A DNA stretch of 64,000 nt from Variovorax sp. OV700. Its GTDB lineage: Bacteria; Pseudomonadota; Gammaproteobacteria; Burkholderiales; Burkholderiaceae_C. A program made the position numbers and the translations under genes. Where the stretch lies: positions 372,001-436,000 of the forward strand of contig NZ_FNDR01000002.1 of the NCBI RefSeq assembly GCF_900099805.1, given 5' to 3'. A model generated the notes under the pieces. That model was not told the DNA's origin and searched no databases. It saw only the letters and a list, made by a program, of their open reading frames with translations. How positions within the stretch are numbered: the stretch's first letter is position 1; every line of letters begins with the position of its first letter. Positions 51,703 through 60,740 of the stretch are shown piece by piece.

Positions 51703-52214
51703 TCAACCGGCAGCCTTGCGGCCCTTGGCTTCCGCAGCATGAAGTTCCTTGGCCGTCAGGACCCACTCGGAATTTCCCGCGAGTCGCTTCACGGCAAGGT
51801 CGATGAACGCTCGCGCGCGAGCCGGCTGGGCGGACCGGCTGCCGTAGTAGATGAAAGTGCCCACCTGCTCATCGACATGCTGGGTGAGCAATGGCACCAG
51901 GCGTCCGGTGCGGATGTGCGAAGCCGCGGCCACGGCCGTGAGCTGTCCCATCACATGCCCCGCGAGCACGGCTTGCGTTTCGAGCTCTTCGTCGTTCACG
52001 CACAGGGAGCGCTCGATCTGGTGCTCTTCGAAGCCCTTTTCGGTCTTGATCCGCCAGGGGATCACGCGTCCGGTGGCGGGACTGCGAAATGCGCTGCACG
52101 GGTGTGCGGCAAGCGCGTCGGCGTCATGTTCTGCGCCTCCGCGGCCTTGCGCAAGCTGCCCAGCTCCGCGATCTTCGCGAAGATGGTGATGGACCGAAGC
52201 TCGTTGATGGGCAT
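51703..52214 (-). pseudogene. LysR-family regulator with large internal deletion
   Basis: The reverse strand starts at 52214 with an LysR N-terminus (ITIFAKIAELGSLRKAAEAQ) and, from about 52120 in another frame, reads DALAAHPCSAFRSPATGRV, the later part of the inducer domain, to a stop at 51703. About 150 codons between them are missing, and the join shifts the frame near 52119-52125. No functional regulator can result. The CoA-transferase-family gene and the Bug gene lie on either side. Confidence 0.75.
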
Positions 52215-52275
52215 GGCAAGGATTATCAAGCCGCGGCTTTCGAATTCTTCAAGGTCTTCCAGCACCGGGCCGACT

Positions 52276-53253
52276 TCACTCCGCCTGGATCCCCGCCTCC
52301 TTGACCACCTTGCCCCACTTGGCGAGGTCGGACTTGATCACCGCGGCGTACTCCTGCGGCGTTCCGCCCTGTATCTCGATGCCGGCCGCTTCCAGCTTGG
52401 TCCGCACATCGGGAAGCTTCAGCGCCGCGTTGATCTCGGCGTTCAGCTTGGCGATGATCGCCTTGGGCGTGCCGGCCGGCGCCAGGAACCCGCCGTTCGT
52501 ATTGGCGTCGTAGCCCTTGAGTCCCTGTTCGTCCGCGGTCGGCACGTCCGGCAGGGACTTCGTCCGCTTGCGCGTCGACACCGCCACGGCCCGCGCATTG
52601 CCGGCCTTCACCTGCGGCAGGATGGCGCTGATGGTGTCGATGAAGAGCGCGGTGCGTCCGGCCAGCAGATCGGGGTGCGCGGCGGATGAGCCCTTGTAGG
52701 GGACCAGCAGCATCTGCGCGCCGCTTGCCATGCGGAACATCTCGGCCGCCATTTCCTGCGCGCTGCCGCGGCCGGAGGTGGCAACCTTGGCCTCCTCCGG
52801 ATGGGCCTTCATCCAGGCCACGAACTCGGGCAGCGTCTTGGCGGGAAGCTGCGGATAGATGGCGAACACCAGCGGAACCTCGTGGGTGTAGACGATGGGC
52901 TCGAAGCTTTTTTCCGGATCCCAGCCGAGGTTCTTGAACAGGAACTTGTTGGTGTTGTGGCTGCCGCCCACGATGCCGATCGTGTACCCGTCAGGCACCG
53001 ACTTGGCGAGCACGTCCGTGCCGAGGTTGTTGGATGCGCCGGGCCGGTTGTCGACGATCACCGGTTGGCCCATCGACATGGCGAGCTTGTCGCCGACGAC
53101 GCGGGCAATGGTGTCGATCGCACCGCCCGGCGGGGCGGGCACGATGATCTTGATGGCTCGGCTCGGGTAAGCCGCCTGGGCCGACGCCGCGGTCGGCACC
53201 GCCGCCAGCGACGCCGAGATTGCAAGAGCCTTGATCAGGGATGTGAGCTGCAT
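52276..53253 (-). CDS. Bug/TctC-family periplasmic solute-binding protein
   Basis: This 325-residue protein has a Sec signal (MQLTSLIKALAISASLAAVP, cleavage near ASA) and the hallmarks KIIVPAPPGGAIDTIAR, VDNRPGASNN and WDPEKSFEPI. A GAGGAG precedes the ATG. It follows the 2-hydroxyacid dehydrogenase gene by 100 bases on the same strand, and the citrate synthase-like gene diverges from that gene, so a tri- or dicarboxylate ligand is attractive but not shown. Confidence 0.9.
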   Translation of the reverse strand: MQLTSLIKALAISASLAAVPTAASAQAAYPSRAIKIIVPAPPGGAIDTIARVVGDKLAMSMGQPVIVDNRPGASNNLGTDVLAKSVPDGYTIGIVGGSHNTNKFLFKNLGWDPEKSFEPIVYTHEVPLVFAIYPQLPAKTLPEFVAWMKAHPEEAKVATSGRGSAQEMAAEMFRMASGAQMLLVPYKGSSAAHPDLLAGRTALFIDTISAILPQVKAGNARAVAVSTRKRTKSLPDVPTADEQGLKGYDANTNGGFLAPAGTPKAIIAKLNAEINAALKLPDVRTKLEAAGIEIQGGTPQEYAAVIKSDLAKWGKVVKEAGIQAE

Positions 53254-53353
53254 GGATGTCTCCTCTTCGGGTGGATCTGTCGTTTGAAAGGCCGGCTTGT
53301 CGCGGCGGCCGGTGTCCGTCTCGCAGCGCGGCCAGCGCCGGGAAAGCAGGGGC

Positions 53354-54307
53354 TCAAGTGGTCAGGCTCATGGCGGGACGCTCGCCCGCCAGGGCCTGGG
53401 CAATGCTTGCGAGCACCATCTCGCCCATGGCGGTGCGGGTCTCCCAGGTGGCGCTGGCGCGGTGGGCCTGCAGGGTCACGCTGTCGGATTGGCGCAGCGC
53501 CATCGGCACGCGCGGTTCGTCGACGAACACGTCCAGGCCCGCACCCGCAATGCGGCCGGCGGCCAGTGCTTCTGTCAGGTCGGCTTCGTTGACGAGCCGG
53601 CCGCGGGCGACGTTGACCAGGAAGCCGCGCGGCCCCAGCGCGTCGAGCACGGCCGCGTCGATGATTCCTTCGGCCTGGTCCGCGGCTGCGCACAGCACCA
53701 ATGCGTCCGACTCGCGGGCCAGGGCCAACAGGCTCGGTATGAAGCGGTGTGCGACGTCGTCCATGGCGCGCAGGTCGGTGTAGCGGACGAGGCAACCGAA
53801 GGCGGCCGCTCGCACTGCGACGGCGCGGCCCACGCGGCCCATGCCGACGATGCCGATGCGCATGCCGCTGAACCGCCGGGCGAGCGGAAGGGCGCTGGGC
53901 TGGGGATGGAGTTCCCACTGGCCGTCTCGCACAAAGCGGTCGCCGGCACACAGGTTTCGGCAAGCCGCGATCAGCAAGCCGATGGCCAGGTCGGCCACGT
54001 CTTCCGTCAGCGCACCCAGCGTTGCGGTAACGGGCAGGCCGCGCTCCCGGCAGTACGCCAGATCCACGGCATCGGTGCCGACGCCATTGACGGCCACCAC
54101 TTTCAGGCTGGGCAATTGCTCCAGCATCGCCCGCGAAATGCCGGTGTGCCCGCCGGTGATCACGGCATCGATCGACGCGCCGTGTTCACGCAGCCAGGCC
54201 GCCGGATCGGGCAGCTCGAAGTGCTTGTGCACGACGTAGAGCGAAGCGAGCTTCTCGTTGATCGCAGGGATCAGGATCGGATTGAGTTGAAGGACTTGGG
54301 GTTTCAT
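53354..54307 (-). CDS. D-2-hydroxyacid dehydrogenase (NAD(P)-dependent)
   Basis: This 317-residue enzyme has the NAD loop GMGRVG (residues 155-160) and the catalytic Arg235 (VARGR), Glu264 (DEPRVP) and His282 (AHRAS). It resembles glyoxylate/hydroxypyruvate reductases. The ATG at 54307 is used since a start at 54364 adds sequence without similarity. It diverges from the citrate synthase-like gene over an operator-rich promoter. Confidence 0.9.
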   Translation of the reverse strand: MKPQVLQLNPILIPAINEKLASLYVVHKHFELPDPAAWLREHGASIDAVITGGHTGISRAMLEQLPSLKVVAVNGVGTDAVDLAYCRERGLPVTATLGALTEDVADLAIGLLIAACRNLCAGDRFVRDGQWELHPQPSALPLARRFSGMRIGIVGMGRVGRAVAVRAAAFGCLVRYTDLRAMDDVAHRFIPSLLALARESDALVLCAAADQAEGIIDAAVLDALGPRGFLVNVARGRLVNEADLTEALAAGRIAGAGLDVFVDEPRVPMALRQSDSVTLQAHRASATWETRTAMGEMVLASIAQALAGERPAMSLTT

Positions 54308-54390
54308 ATTCACTGTTCGTTCACGGTAGCCGGGCGGCCCAGCTTTGCGAGAGGGGCTCTCCACGACCTCGGACGCATGCTAGTAATGGA

Positions 54391-54436
54391 TTGACATAGC
54401 GGTCAATATTGATCTATATAATCAATGTAAATTGAC
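54391..54436. promoter_or_regulatory. Operator-rich sigma-70 promoter
   Basis: TTGACA at 54391-54396 and TATATA (54415-54420) or TATAAT (54417-54422) give a near-consensus promoter toward the citrate synthase-like gene with 18-20 bp spacing. It overlaps two dyads: TTGAC-N6-GTCAA (54391-54406) and ATTGAT-N7-ATCAAT (54408-54426), and a further half-site TTGAC at 54432-54436. This looks like the binding site of a local repressor. Confidence 0.7.
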
Positions 54437-54454
54437 TCTTCTATCGGCGCGGCC

Positions 54455-55636
54455 ATGGCTTCCTGGATTTCAATGAGCGAGGCGTGCAAGCTTCTGGGTG
54501 TGCAGCCTCAAACGCTCTATGCGTATGTGAGCCGCGGCAAGCTGGAAGTCGCGCCGGATCCGGCCGATACGCGACGCAGGCTGTACCGCGCCGAGGACGT
54601 GGCCGTGTTGGCCAAGCGCAAACAGGCCGGCCGCAAGCACGAGACGCTGGCCGCGAACACGCTGTTCGGGTCGGAGCCCAGTATTCCGACGGCGCTTTGT
54701 GCGTTCTCTCGCGGGCGGCCGTACTACAAGGGGCGGGACGCCGTGAGCATGGCCCGCACGGCCACGCTGGAAGACGCGGCTCAACTGTTGTGGGGCGCAG
54801 AGCGTGCCGTCGATTTTTCGTCCTTGAAGTCAACGCGCTCCGGAAAGCCTGGGCGAGACGCGGCTTTCGCCGCGTTGGCCAGTCTGGCGGCCGCGGGGCA
54901 TTCCACCGGAGGACGCCTGACCCGCGTGCTGCATGCCGAGGGGCAGAATCTGGTGGGCCAGTTGGCCAACGCGTTCGGCGCCTGGCCGGGCGCCGAACCG
55001 CTGCATCTGCGCCTCGCGAAAGGGTGGAAGCAACCTGCCAAGGTGGCCGAGTTGCTGCGAACGGCCTTGGTGCTGCTGGCCGATCACGAGCTGACCAGTT
55101 CAGCCTTTGTCGCGCGCATTGCCGCTTCGACCGGTGCTTCCTTGCCGGCATGCCTGCTGGCCGGATTGACCACTCTTTCCGGCCCCTTGCATGGCGATGC
55201 CTCAGGCCGCGTCCGGGCGCTGTTCAGCGAGGTGGAACGACTGGGTGAGGACCAGGTGCTGGCCCACTACCTGTCGAACGGCTTGTCGCCGGCCGGATTC
55301 GGCCATCACCTCTACCCCGACGGCGATCCGCGTGCGGCCGCATTGCTGGCCTTGTTCGAGCCGCCCAAGGTAATTTCGCGCTTCATCGGCAAGGTGACGA
55401 AGCTGACCGGTTTGCAGCCGAACATCGACGTCGCCCTGGCCGCCCTGGTCGCTCACCACCGGCTTCCTGCCGACGCGGCCTTTGGCCTGTTCGCAACCGC
55501 GCGCAGCGTCGGGCTGTTGGCGCACAGCCTGGAGCAACTGGGCGTGGCGCAAGTCATCCGCCCGCGCGGGCGCTATGTGGGGCCGATGCCAGAATCGCAT
55601 GACCAAAACGCCTACGGCGAAACAAGAAAGGCATAG
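54455..55636 (+). CDS. HTH-citrate synthase fusion
   Basis: This 393-residue protein has an N-terminal helix-turn-helix of the MerR/excisionase type (residues 5-50: SEACKLLGVQPQTLYAYVSR, then YRAEDVAVLAK) fused to a citrate synthase fold. The synthase catalytic residues are present: His246 (GPLHGD), His284 (GFGHHLYPDGDPRA) and Asp325 (NIDVA). So it may both condense acetyl-CoA with an oxo acid and bind DNA. The dyads directly upstream make self-regulation plausible. Divergence from a hydroxyacid dehydrogenase and a Bug gene suggests carboxylate metabolism. Confidence 0.85.
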   Translation: MASWISMSEACKLLGVQPQTLYAYVSRGKLEVAPDPADTRRRLYRAEDVAVLAKRKQAGRKHETLAANTLFGSEPSIPTALCAFSRGRPYYKGRDAVSMARTATLEDAAQLLWGAERAVDFSSLKSTRSGKPGRDAAFAALASLAAAGHSTGGRLTRVLHAEGQNLVGQLANAFGAWPGAEPLHLRLAKGWKQPAKVAELLRTALVLLADHELTSSAFVARIAASTGASLPACLLAGLTTLSGPLHGDASGRVRALFSEVERLGEDQVLAHYLSNGLSPAGFGHHLYPDGDPRAAALLALFEPPKVISRFIGKVTKLTGLQPNIDVALAALVAHHRLPADAAFGLFATARSVGLLAHSLEQLGVAQVIRPRGRYVGPMPESHDQNAYGETRKA

Positions 55637-56137
55637 ATGACCCGCATCATTCCAGCGCTCGTTCTGGGGATGGTCGAAGAGGCCTCCAGTTCAGCTCACT
55701 CAGAAGTTTCTCCCTTCTGGCAGTCGGACAGCGAGGGAATCCCGGAGGAAGGGATGTATCAGTTGGCGACGGAACTGGACGTTCGCGACCCCGACCATCT
55801 GCTCGATCAACTCCCACCTGGCTACAGGATCGTGTACTCGATTTTCATGTGGGAGCAGAGCCGGGCGGGCGAAGGATTCACGACGGGTGTGCACAACTCG
55901 GGCCAGGCGCTGGTCCACGTCGCGGCCGCGAGCTATGCCGAAGTCGGCATGTCAGAAGAAGCCGTAGCGCTTCGTCGCATGCTCGAGCAGTACGCCAAGA
56001 CGCCGCTCGACCACGATCGAATCGAGGCGGAGTACAACGCGGTGGACAATCCCTACAAGGACGACTGGGAGCGCATTCCCCATTTGGTCAGGCATCTTTG
56101 TGAGAACGCAGACCGCTACTTCTATGTCGAGGGCTAG
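55637..56137 (+). CDS. DMP19-like (DUF4375) domain protein
   Basis: This 166-residue protein is probably related to the DMP19/DUF4375 family, with GYRIVYSIFMWEQSRAGEG and FTTGVHNSGQALVHVAAASY in the place of the usual NS-G motif. DMP19 proteins are cytoplasmic, some being DNA mimics that bind regulators. Its ATG follows the TAG of the citrate synthase-like gene directly, so they form an operon. The family call is by eye. Confidence 0.6.
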   Translation: MTRIIPALVLGMVEEASSSAHSEVSPFWQSDSEGIPEEGMYQLATELDVRDPDHLLDQLPPGYRIVYSIFMWEQSRAGEGFTTGVHNSGQALVHVAAASYAEVGMSEEAVALRRMLEQYAKTPLDHDRIEAEYNAVDNPYKDDWERIPHLVRHLCENADRYFYVEG

Positions 56138-56286
56138 AGCCCTCTTCGCCGCTTGATTGAAAGAGTTCTTGCGAGTCGCATCTCTTGTCGGCGCTCTCTG
56201 GCGTTGCCCCTCGGAATCCGTATCCCATAGCTGAGCTCATGAATTGGCTTGCCTCGGCTGATTCTTTAGCGACTGTGCGATAAAAT
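56138..56286. other. Leader-side intergenic region of folD
   Basis: No gene is visible here. A run of mildly AT-rich sequence near 56260-56285 could hold the promoter for the riboswitch transcript (GCGATAAAAT at 56277-56286). Confidence 0.35.
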
Positions 56287-56363
56287 CGGGTCGCCGCGCA
56301 ACTGGCGAAAAGATGGAGCACCATCGGGGAGCGCGGACATTGTCACGCCGATCGCCTGGGCAT
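56287..56363 (+). ncRNA. ZTP (pfl) riboswitch
   Basis: The sequence keeps the known core of the ZTP/ZMP riboswitch: CGGGTCG...CTGGCG, a hairpin GATGG-AGCA-CCATC, GGGGAGCG and, 40 bases later, the hallmark CGCCTGGGCA (56353-56362). These RNAs sense the folate-stress alarmone ZTP and turn on folate one-carbon or purine genes, usually folD, purH or glyA. It lies 120 bases upstream of folD, as expected. Confidence 0.9.
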
Positions 56364-56391
56364 ATCTATCGTCTTCCTGGGAGTTCCGACG

Positions 56392-56487
56392 ATGAGTGTC
56401 CGCAAGCCTCTACTGCGCCAGCGCAAGTATCTCAATCCACCGCATTCACGTCAGTTCTCGCCGATTGATATCGGAGGTGCGCGATGA
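56392..56487 (+). CDS. 31-codon ORF between ZTP riboswitch and folD
   Basis: ATG at 56392, with GGGAG eight bases upstream, encodes [14 protein letters not shown] then about 17 more residues, and its TGA overlaps the folD ATG (ATGA). ATCGTC (56368-56373) can pair with GACGAT (56388-56393), enclosing its ribosome binding site and covering its start codon. The product is a basic, probably unstructured peptide. It may be a coupling leader through which the riboswitch controls folD. Confidence 0.6.
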   Translation: MSVRKPLLRQRKYLNPPHSRQFSPIDIGGAR

Positions 56488-57341
56488 CCGTGCAAAGAGA
56501 ATGTACGCTCCTTGACGGGAAGTCTGTCGCCGCCGCGAACGTAGACGAGCTGCAACTTCGAGTATCGGCATTGAAGGCCAGAAACGGCTCTCGCACACCG
56601 ATTCTCGCAACGATCCTGGTTGGCGAAGACCCCTCATCTGCAACCTACGTGAAGATGAAGGGAAACGCGTGCCGGCGTATCGGAATGGATTCACGCGTCG
56701 TGAAGCTTGGCGCGAGTGCAACAACGTCTGAGGTGCTTCATGAGATCGACGTGTTGAACGCGGATGAACTCGTGCATGGCATCTTGCTTCAACATCCAGT
56801 CCCTGCGCAGGTGGATGAGCGGCAGTGCTTTGATCGCATCTCGCTTCACAAGGACGTGGATGGTGTAACCAGTCACGGCTTCGGCTTGATGGCACTGGGT
56901 AGACCTGCATTCGGCTCGGCGACTCCAGCAGGCATCATGCGATTGCTTGCGCACTACGGCATCAGCGTCGCCGGGAGACATGCAGTGGTCGTTGGTCGCA
57001 GCCCGATACTCGGCATGCCGCTGGCCATGATGATGTTGAACGCCAACGCGACTGTGACCATCTGCCACTCGAAGACCTCAAATCTTGCGGATGAGATCCG
57101 GCGTGCGGAGGTGATCGTTGGAGCAGTGGGCAGACCCCACTTTATCCGGAGCGACTGGATCCAGGACGGAGCCATCGTCATTGACGCCGGGTATCACGAT
57201 GGTGGCGTTGGCGACATACAGACTGATGGCCTTGCCGCGCGATGTACGGCGCTCACTCCGGTGCCAGGCGGCGTCGGGCCGATGACAATCTCGACCCTTA
57301 TCTCGCAGACGCTCGAAGCAGCAGAGCGCACAACCTTGTAG
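56484..57341 (+). CDS. folD: Methylene-THF dehydrogenase/cyclohydrolase
   Basis: This 285-residue enzyme has the catalytic Lys59 (SATYVKMKG, with Tyr55), Gln103 in LLQHPVP, Asp124 (KDVDG), [12 protein letters not shown] for NADP binding and PGGVGPMT. It interconverts 5,10-methylene- and 10-formyl-THF. GGAGG lies six bases before the ATG. The many departures from the usual sequence (HPVP for [12 protein letters not shown]) suggest it is not the main housekeeping copy but one for folate stress, consistent with the ZTP riboswitch. Confidence 0.92.
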   Translation: MTVQRECTLLDGKSVAAANVDELQLRVSALKARNGSRTPILATILVGEDPSSATYVKMKGNACRRIGMDSRVVKLGASATTSEVLHEIDVLNADELVHGILLQHPVPAQVDERQCFDRISLHKDVDGVTSHGFGLMALGRPAFGSATPAGIMRLLAHYGISVAGRHAVVVGRSPILGMPLAMMMLNANATVTICHSKTSNLADEIRRAEVIVGAVGRPHFIRSDWIQDGAIVIDAGYHDGGVGDIQTDGLAARCTALTPVPGGVGPMTISTLISQTLEAAERTTL

Positions 57342-57746
57342 CGACAACTGGAGGTGTGACTGGTCTGTGTCAGTAGCGCGGAACAATGCGGTCACGATCC
57401 TCGGCGCGGCGGCATTCAATGCTCCAAAATTGAAACAGCCAGCGCGCCATGCATTTGCTCCATCGGTAGGCATACGCAGCGTGGCGCGAGGCTGCGAAGC
57501 GTTCGGTTTCTTCCGTACCGAGTTGCTGTGTGGCCAACTATCCGCCGCCGTTCGCAGCAGCCGCGGATTTTCGGTCCGCCGTGTCTCGAAGCACATCGCA
57601 GACCTGCACGCGGTACTCCGAAAAGAAGCGATTGCGGCCCTGACGTTTCGCCTCGGCGTGCTCGGGATGTATCTCTCGCGCTGCCGCGCTTCGGGAAGGA
57701 AATGGGCTCGAAGCACAGCCTGAACAGCGACGAAGAAAAAGCCGTG
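57342..57746. other. Intergenic stretch, no convincing gene
   Basis: Open frames exist on both strands (for example 57367-57723 forward) but their sequence is biased in composition, has no recognisable motif and lacks a ribosome binding site. Nothing else is evident. Confidence 0.4.
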
Positions 57747-58118
57747 TCAGGCTATGACGGTCCCTTGGTGGAATACGATCGTCCAGCCCGCGCTCGTTTT
57801 GCGCCAAAGGGTCGTTCGGCGCGTCAAGCGCTCGGGCTGCTGCAAGACGTAATTGAGTTGATAGAGATCCTCGGCAATTTGACGGATCGAGAAATCCCTG
57901 CACGTTAAGTCGCCGTGCTCTGGCGACTTGTAGCGCTCCAGAAGTTCGGAGATAACGAACTCACGCTCGTATATCTTGCCACTCGCGCCAATCTCCCAAA
58001 AATCGTCAGCCGTCATTCGAAGAAGATCTTCACGAACGGTCCCGAATTCCCGGCGATGAAAGATGGGCTCCCGTGCGCGGAGTTCATTCAAGATTTCTTC
58101 GAGATTCGAGCTGGGCAT
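57747..58118 (-). CDS. SnoaL-like/DUF4440 NTF2-fold protein
   Basis: This 123-residue protein has the NTF2-like alpha+beta pattern: LRAREPIFHRREFGTVRED, MTADDFWEIGASGKIYERE and the terminal strand RRTTLWRKTSAGWTIVFHQG, as in DUF4440 proteins. These are small-ligand or unknown enzymes. The ATG at 58118 has GAAGGAA upstream; the frame is open to 58313 without similarity. Confidence 0.8.
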   Translation of the reverse strand: MPSSNLEEILNELRAREPIFHRREFGTVREDLLRMTADDFWEIGASGKIYEREFVISELLERYKSPEHGDLTCRDFSIRQIAEDLYQLNYVLQQPERLTRRTTLWRKTSAGWTIVFHQGTVIA

Positions 58119-58749
58119 CAGCGTTCCTTCAAGCGCCGCCTGATGTTCCGTGCGGCCGACTCGTTCTAATAATGGGTTGACCGCGGACCATACCGCAAGC
58201 GAGCGAGAATCACGTGCACCCTTCATCTGCAGTCGAATGCGCCAAGCATCATCTCGACCCGCTCTACGGCCAGCTCGGAAACATGCATCACAGTCAATTT
58301 GACCGCAGTTCAACTGTGCCTACGCGCTCCACCCCTGTGTGAGGAAATCCCCCGTGCTCACTCAGGCGATTTCGCCTCGATTGGCGATCAAGATTCTCTT
58401 CATGCTCTGGCGCCTGTTTCGGTGGTTCGAAACGGTGCTCGGCTCACATGTGACTTGCAATTCCATGTTGCGCCGCCCCGATGCACATCAAGAAGATCGA
58501 AGGAAACTCGCGCTCGCATGCCTTCGTGGTGTTCTCGGCCTCTTCCTTGCCGATACCGCGAAGTTTATGAATGCTGAATGTCAAAGAAAAGCAATATAAA
58601 TACGTACTCAACATCAATAAATTCGATGAATGAAAAGCTCTGAAATCATTGATTGCCGTAGCGCCAAAAACACTGGAACGACCTTTGGTTTTGAACGACA
58701 TGCTCGATGTGTGATTGACCCGGCCATCGATATTTGAGATGCTCAGCCG
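58119..58749. other. Long intergenic region between divergent genes
   Basis: This 631-bp stretch lies between divergent starts (DUF4440 and LysR). It contains short open frames on both strands without recognisable domains. Its right part (about 58580-58735) is clearly AT-richer than its surroundings and is the probable regulatory region of the LysR gene. Confidence 0.45.
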
Positions 58750-59688
58750 GTGATCAGTGAACTCAAGACCTTCATCGCGGTGTGCAAGCACGGCACCTTT
58801 GCCGCTGCTGGAGACCGCATTGGTCTCACCCAGTCCGCCGTGAGCAGCCAGATCAAGCGGCTCGAAGAGGCCCTGGGATTCGAACTGTTCGATCGAACGG
58901 GGCGCTCTGCCACCTTGAACGTCGCGGGTCAGACGACCCTGCCGCGCGTAGAAGAGATCTGTGCGCTGTTCGCGAAGCTCGGAGAGCTACCCGAGGACGA
59001 TGCCACCAGAGGATTGCTGCGGATAGGTTCGATTGCCTCGGCGCAGCCGACGTTGCTGGCACGTGCGCTCGAGAAGCTTCGCAAAGCCTTTCCCTTGGTA
59101 CGCGTCCATGTGTCGCCAGGCGTGTCGATGCGCCTGATGGATGAGCTAGACGCCGGCAAGATCGATGCGGCGGTGATCATCCGCCCCCCGTTTGGCATGC
59201 CTCCCGATCTGACCTGGCAAGCGCTGATACACGAGCCTTATGTGCTTGTCGTACCCAAGGCTGCACCCCAGACGAGAGACTGGCGCACACTGATCCAGGA
59301 GCAGCCGTTCCTTCGTTATGACAGAGCCTCGTTCGGCGGGCGGATGGTCGAGGGATTTCTTCGCCGCGAAGGCATCTCGGTCAATGATGCGATCGAGATC
59401 GATGAGATCCCGGGATTGATCCACCTTGCTTCCAAGGGGCTGGGGGTTGCGCTTGTTCCGCTGGTTGAGGCGCACCTTCCCCTGCCTTCGGGAGTGCGTG
59501 TCGTTTCCCTCGGGGAGTTCACGTTCTACCGGGAGATTGGCCTGCTTCAACGCAAGCCACGGGCCAGTCCACCGATCGTGGCGCATTTTGCCCAGCATCT
59601 GCGTGAAGCAGCCGATGAGCAGCCGAGCAATTTGCTCGTGCCGAAGCGTCACCGCGCGGGCAAGTTGGGCCGGCCGCGCACGTCGTAG
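58750..59688 (+). CDS. LysR-family transcriptional regulator (GTG start)
   Basis: This 312-residue regulator has the LysR HTH (FAAAGDRIGLTQSAVSSQIKRLEE) and an inducer-binding domain. The start is GTG at 58750, directly before the family N-terminus (ISELKTFIAVCKHG). It is convergent with the amino-acid binding-protein gene and has no close divergent partner except the DUF4440 gene 631 bp away, so its target is unclear. Confidence 0.88.
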   Translation: MISELKTFIAVCKHGTFAAAGDRIGLTQSAVSSQIKRLEEALGFELFDRTGRSATLNVAGQTTLPRVEEICALFAKLGELPEDDATRGLLRIGSIASAQPTLLARALEKLRKAFPLVRVHVSPGVSMRLMDELDAGKIDAAVIIRPPFGMPPDLTWQALIHEPYVLVVPKAAPQTRDWRTLIQEQPFLRYDRASFGGRMVEGFLRREGISVNDAIEIDEIPGLIHLASKGLGVALVPLVEAHLPLPSGVRVVSLGEFTFYREIGLLQRKPRASPPIVAHFAQHLREAADEQPSNLLVPKRHRAGKLGRPRTS

Positions 59689-59819
59689 CGAGGACTCTGA
59701 AGCGCGTTACCCGGCCAAGCTCGCACCGGATCGTTCATCGCAGAAGGCTGCGGGGTGGATACGCGCTCTGCGCAAAGACATGGAGCAAGCTGCACTTCTT
59801 TTCGATGCAATCAAGCGCA

Positions 59820-60731
59820 TCAGCGCGCCTCGTAAGCCTCCAGCGGCTTGTCCGATGGAGCGGCCCAAGCGGCCTTGGTCATCGCGTTGGCCGGCAGCCC
59901 CACCTTCGAGCCACTTGGAGGGATTGGCTGCATGAACCACTTGTCGTAGATGCGAGAGACTTCGCCGCTCTTGGCGAGCGCCAGAATGCTGTCGTCGACG
60001 ACCTTCTTGAATGCCGGATCACTCTTGCGGAACATGATGGCAATGGGTTCAACACTGAGGACTTGATCCAGGAGTTTGTACTTCTCGGGCTCCTTGCTCT
60101 TGGAGATCAGCGTTGCCAGTATCTGGCCGTCGGCGACAAATCCCTCAGCGCGGCCGCCCTCAAGAAGCAGGAAGCCTTCGCTGTTGTCCTTGGACAGCAC
60201 CTCGGAGACGCCAGTCACGCCGTCGCGTCCGAGCTTTCGCAGCGCTTGCACGGACGTACTGCCGGTGGTGGCCGCGACCGTCTTGCCAGCCAACTGTGCG
60301 GAGGAGGCGATGCCCGAGCTGGCCTTGACAGCGATCCGGATGCCCTCGACATACAACGTGGGCGCGAATGCGACATCCTTCTGCCGCGCGGCGTTGTTGG
60401 TCGTCGTTCCACACTCGATGTCCACCGTGCCGTTCTGGACGAGGGGGATTCGATTTTGCGGCGTCACGAGTTGGTATTTCACCTCGATCTTGTCGAGCTG
60501 CGCCGCCTTCTTGATGTCGGCGATGACTCGCTCGCAGATCTCCACATGAAAGCCTGTGTATTTTCCGGGCCCCAGCGTGAATGACATGGCGCCCGAGGCA
60601 TCGCGCACGCCCATCGTGATGGCGCCCGACTCCTTGATCTTGCCCAATGTTTCGGCCTGGGCCGAGGCGGACACACAGACAACGGCCAGCATGGCAGCAA
60701 GTGCCACGGACCTTGCATTGCTCTTGATCAT
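59820..60731 (-). CDS. Amino acid ABC transporter substrate-binding protein (family 3)
   Basis: This 303-residue periplasmic protein has a Sec signal (MIKSNARSVALAAMLAVVCV, cleavage near AQA) and the SBP_bac_3 pattern: ITMGVRDASGAMSF, GFHVEICERV, TVDIECGTTTNN (Gln/Glu-type loop) and the SRIYDKWF C-terminal helix. It resembles GltI-type glutamate/aspartate binding proteins. No permease or ATPase gene is in the window. Confidence 0.88.
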   Translation of the reverse strand: MIKSNARSVALAAMLAVVCVSASAQAETLGKIKESGAITMGVRDASGAMSFTLGPGKYTGFHVEICERVIADIKKAAQLDKIEVKYQLVTPQNRIPLVQNGTVDIECGTTTNNAARQKDVAFAPTLYVEGIRIAVKASSGIASSAQLAGKTVAATTGSTSVQALRKLGRDGVTGVSEVLSKDNSEGFLLLEGGRAEGFVADGQILATLISKSKEPEKYKLLDQVLSVEPIAIMFRKSDPAFKKVVDDSILALAKSGEVSRIYDKWFMQPIPPSGSKVGLPANAMTKAAWAAPSDKPLEAYEAR

Positions 60732-60740
60732 GGCGGTCTT

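Noticed and set aside
57367..57723. Forward 118-codon frame after folD
   Set aside because: GTG/ATG start without a ribosome binding site and no domain; an equally long frame exists on the other strand.
58444..58791. Reverse 115-codon frame in the long gap before the LysR gene
   Set aside because: It overlaps the LysR start and lacks any recognisable domain.
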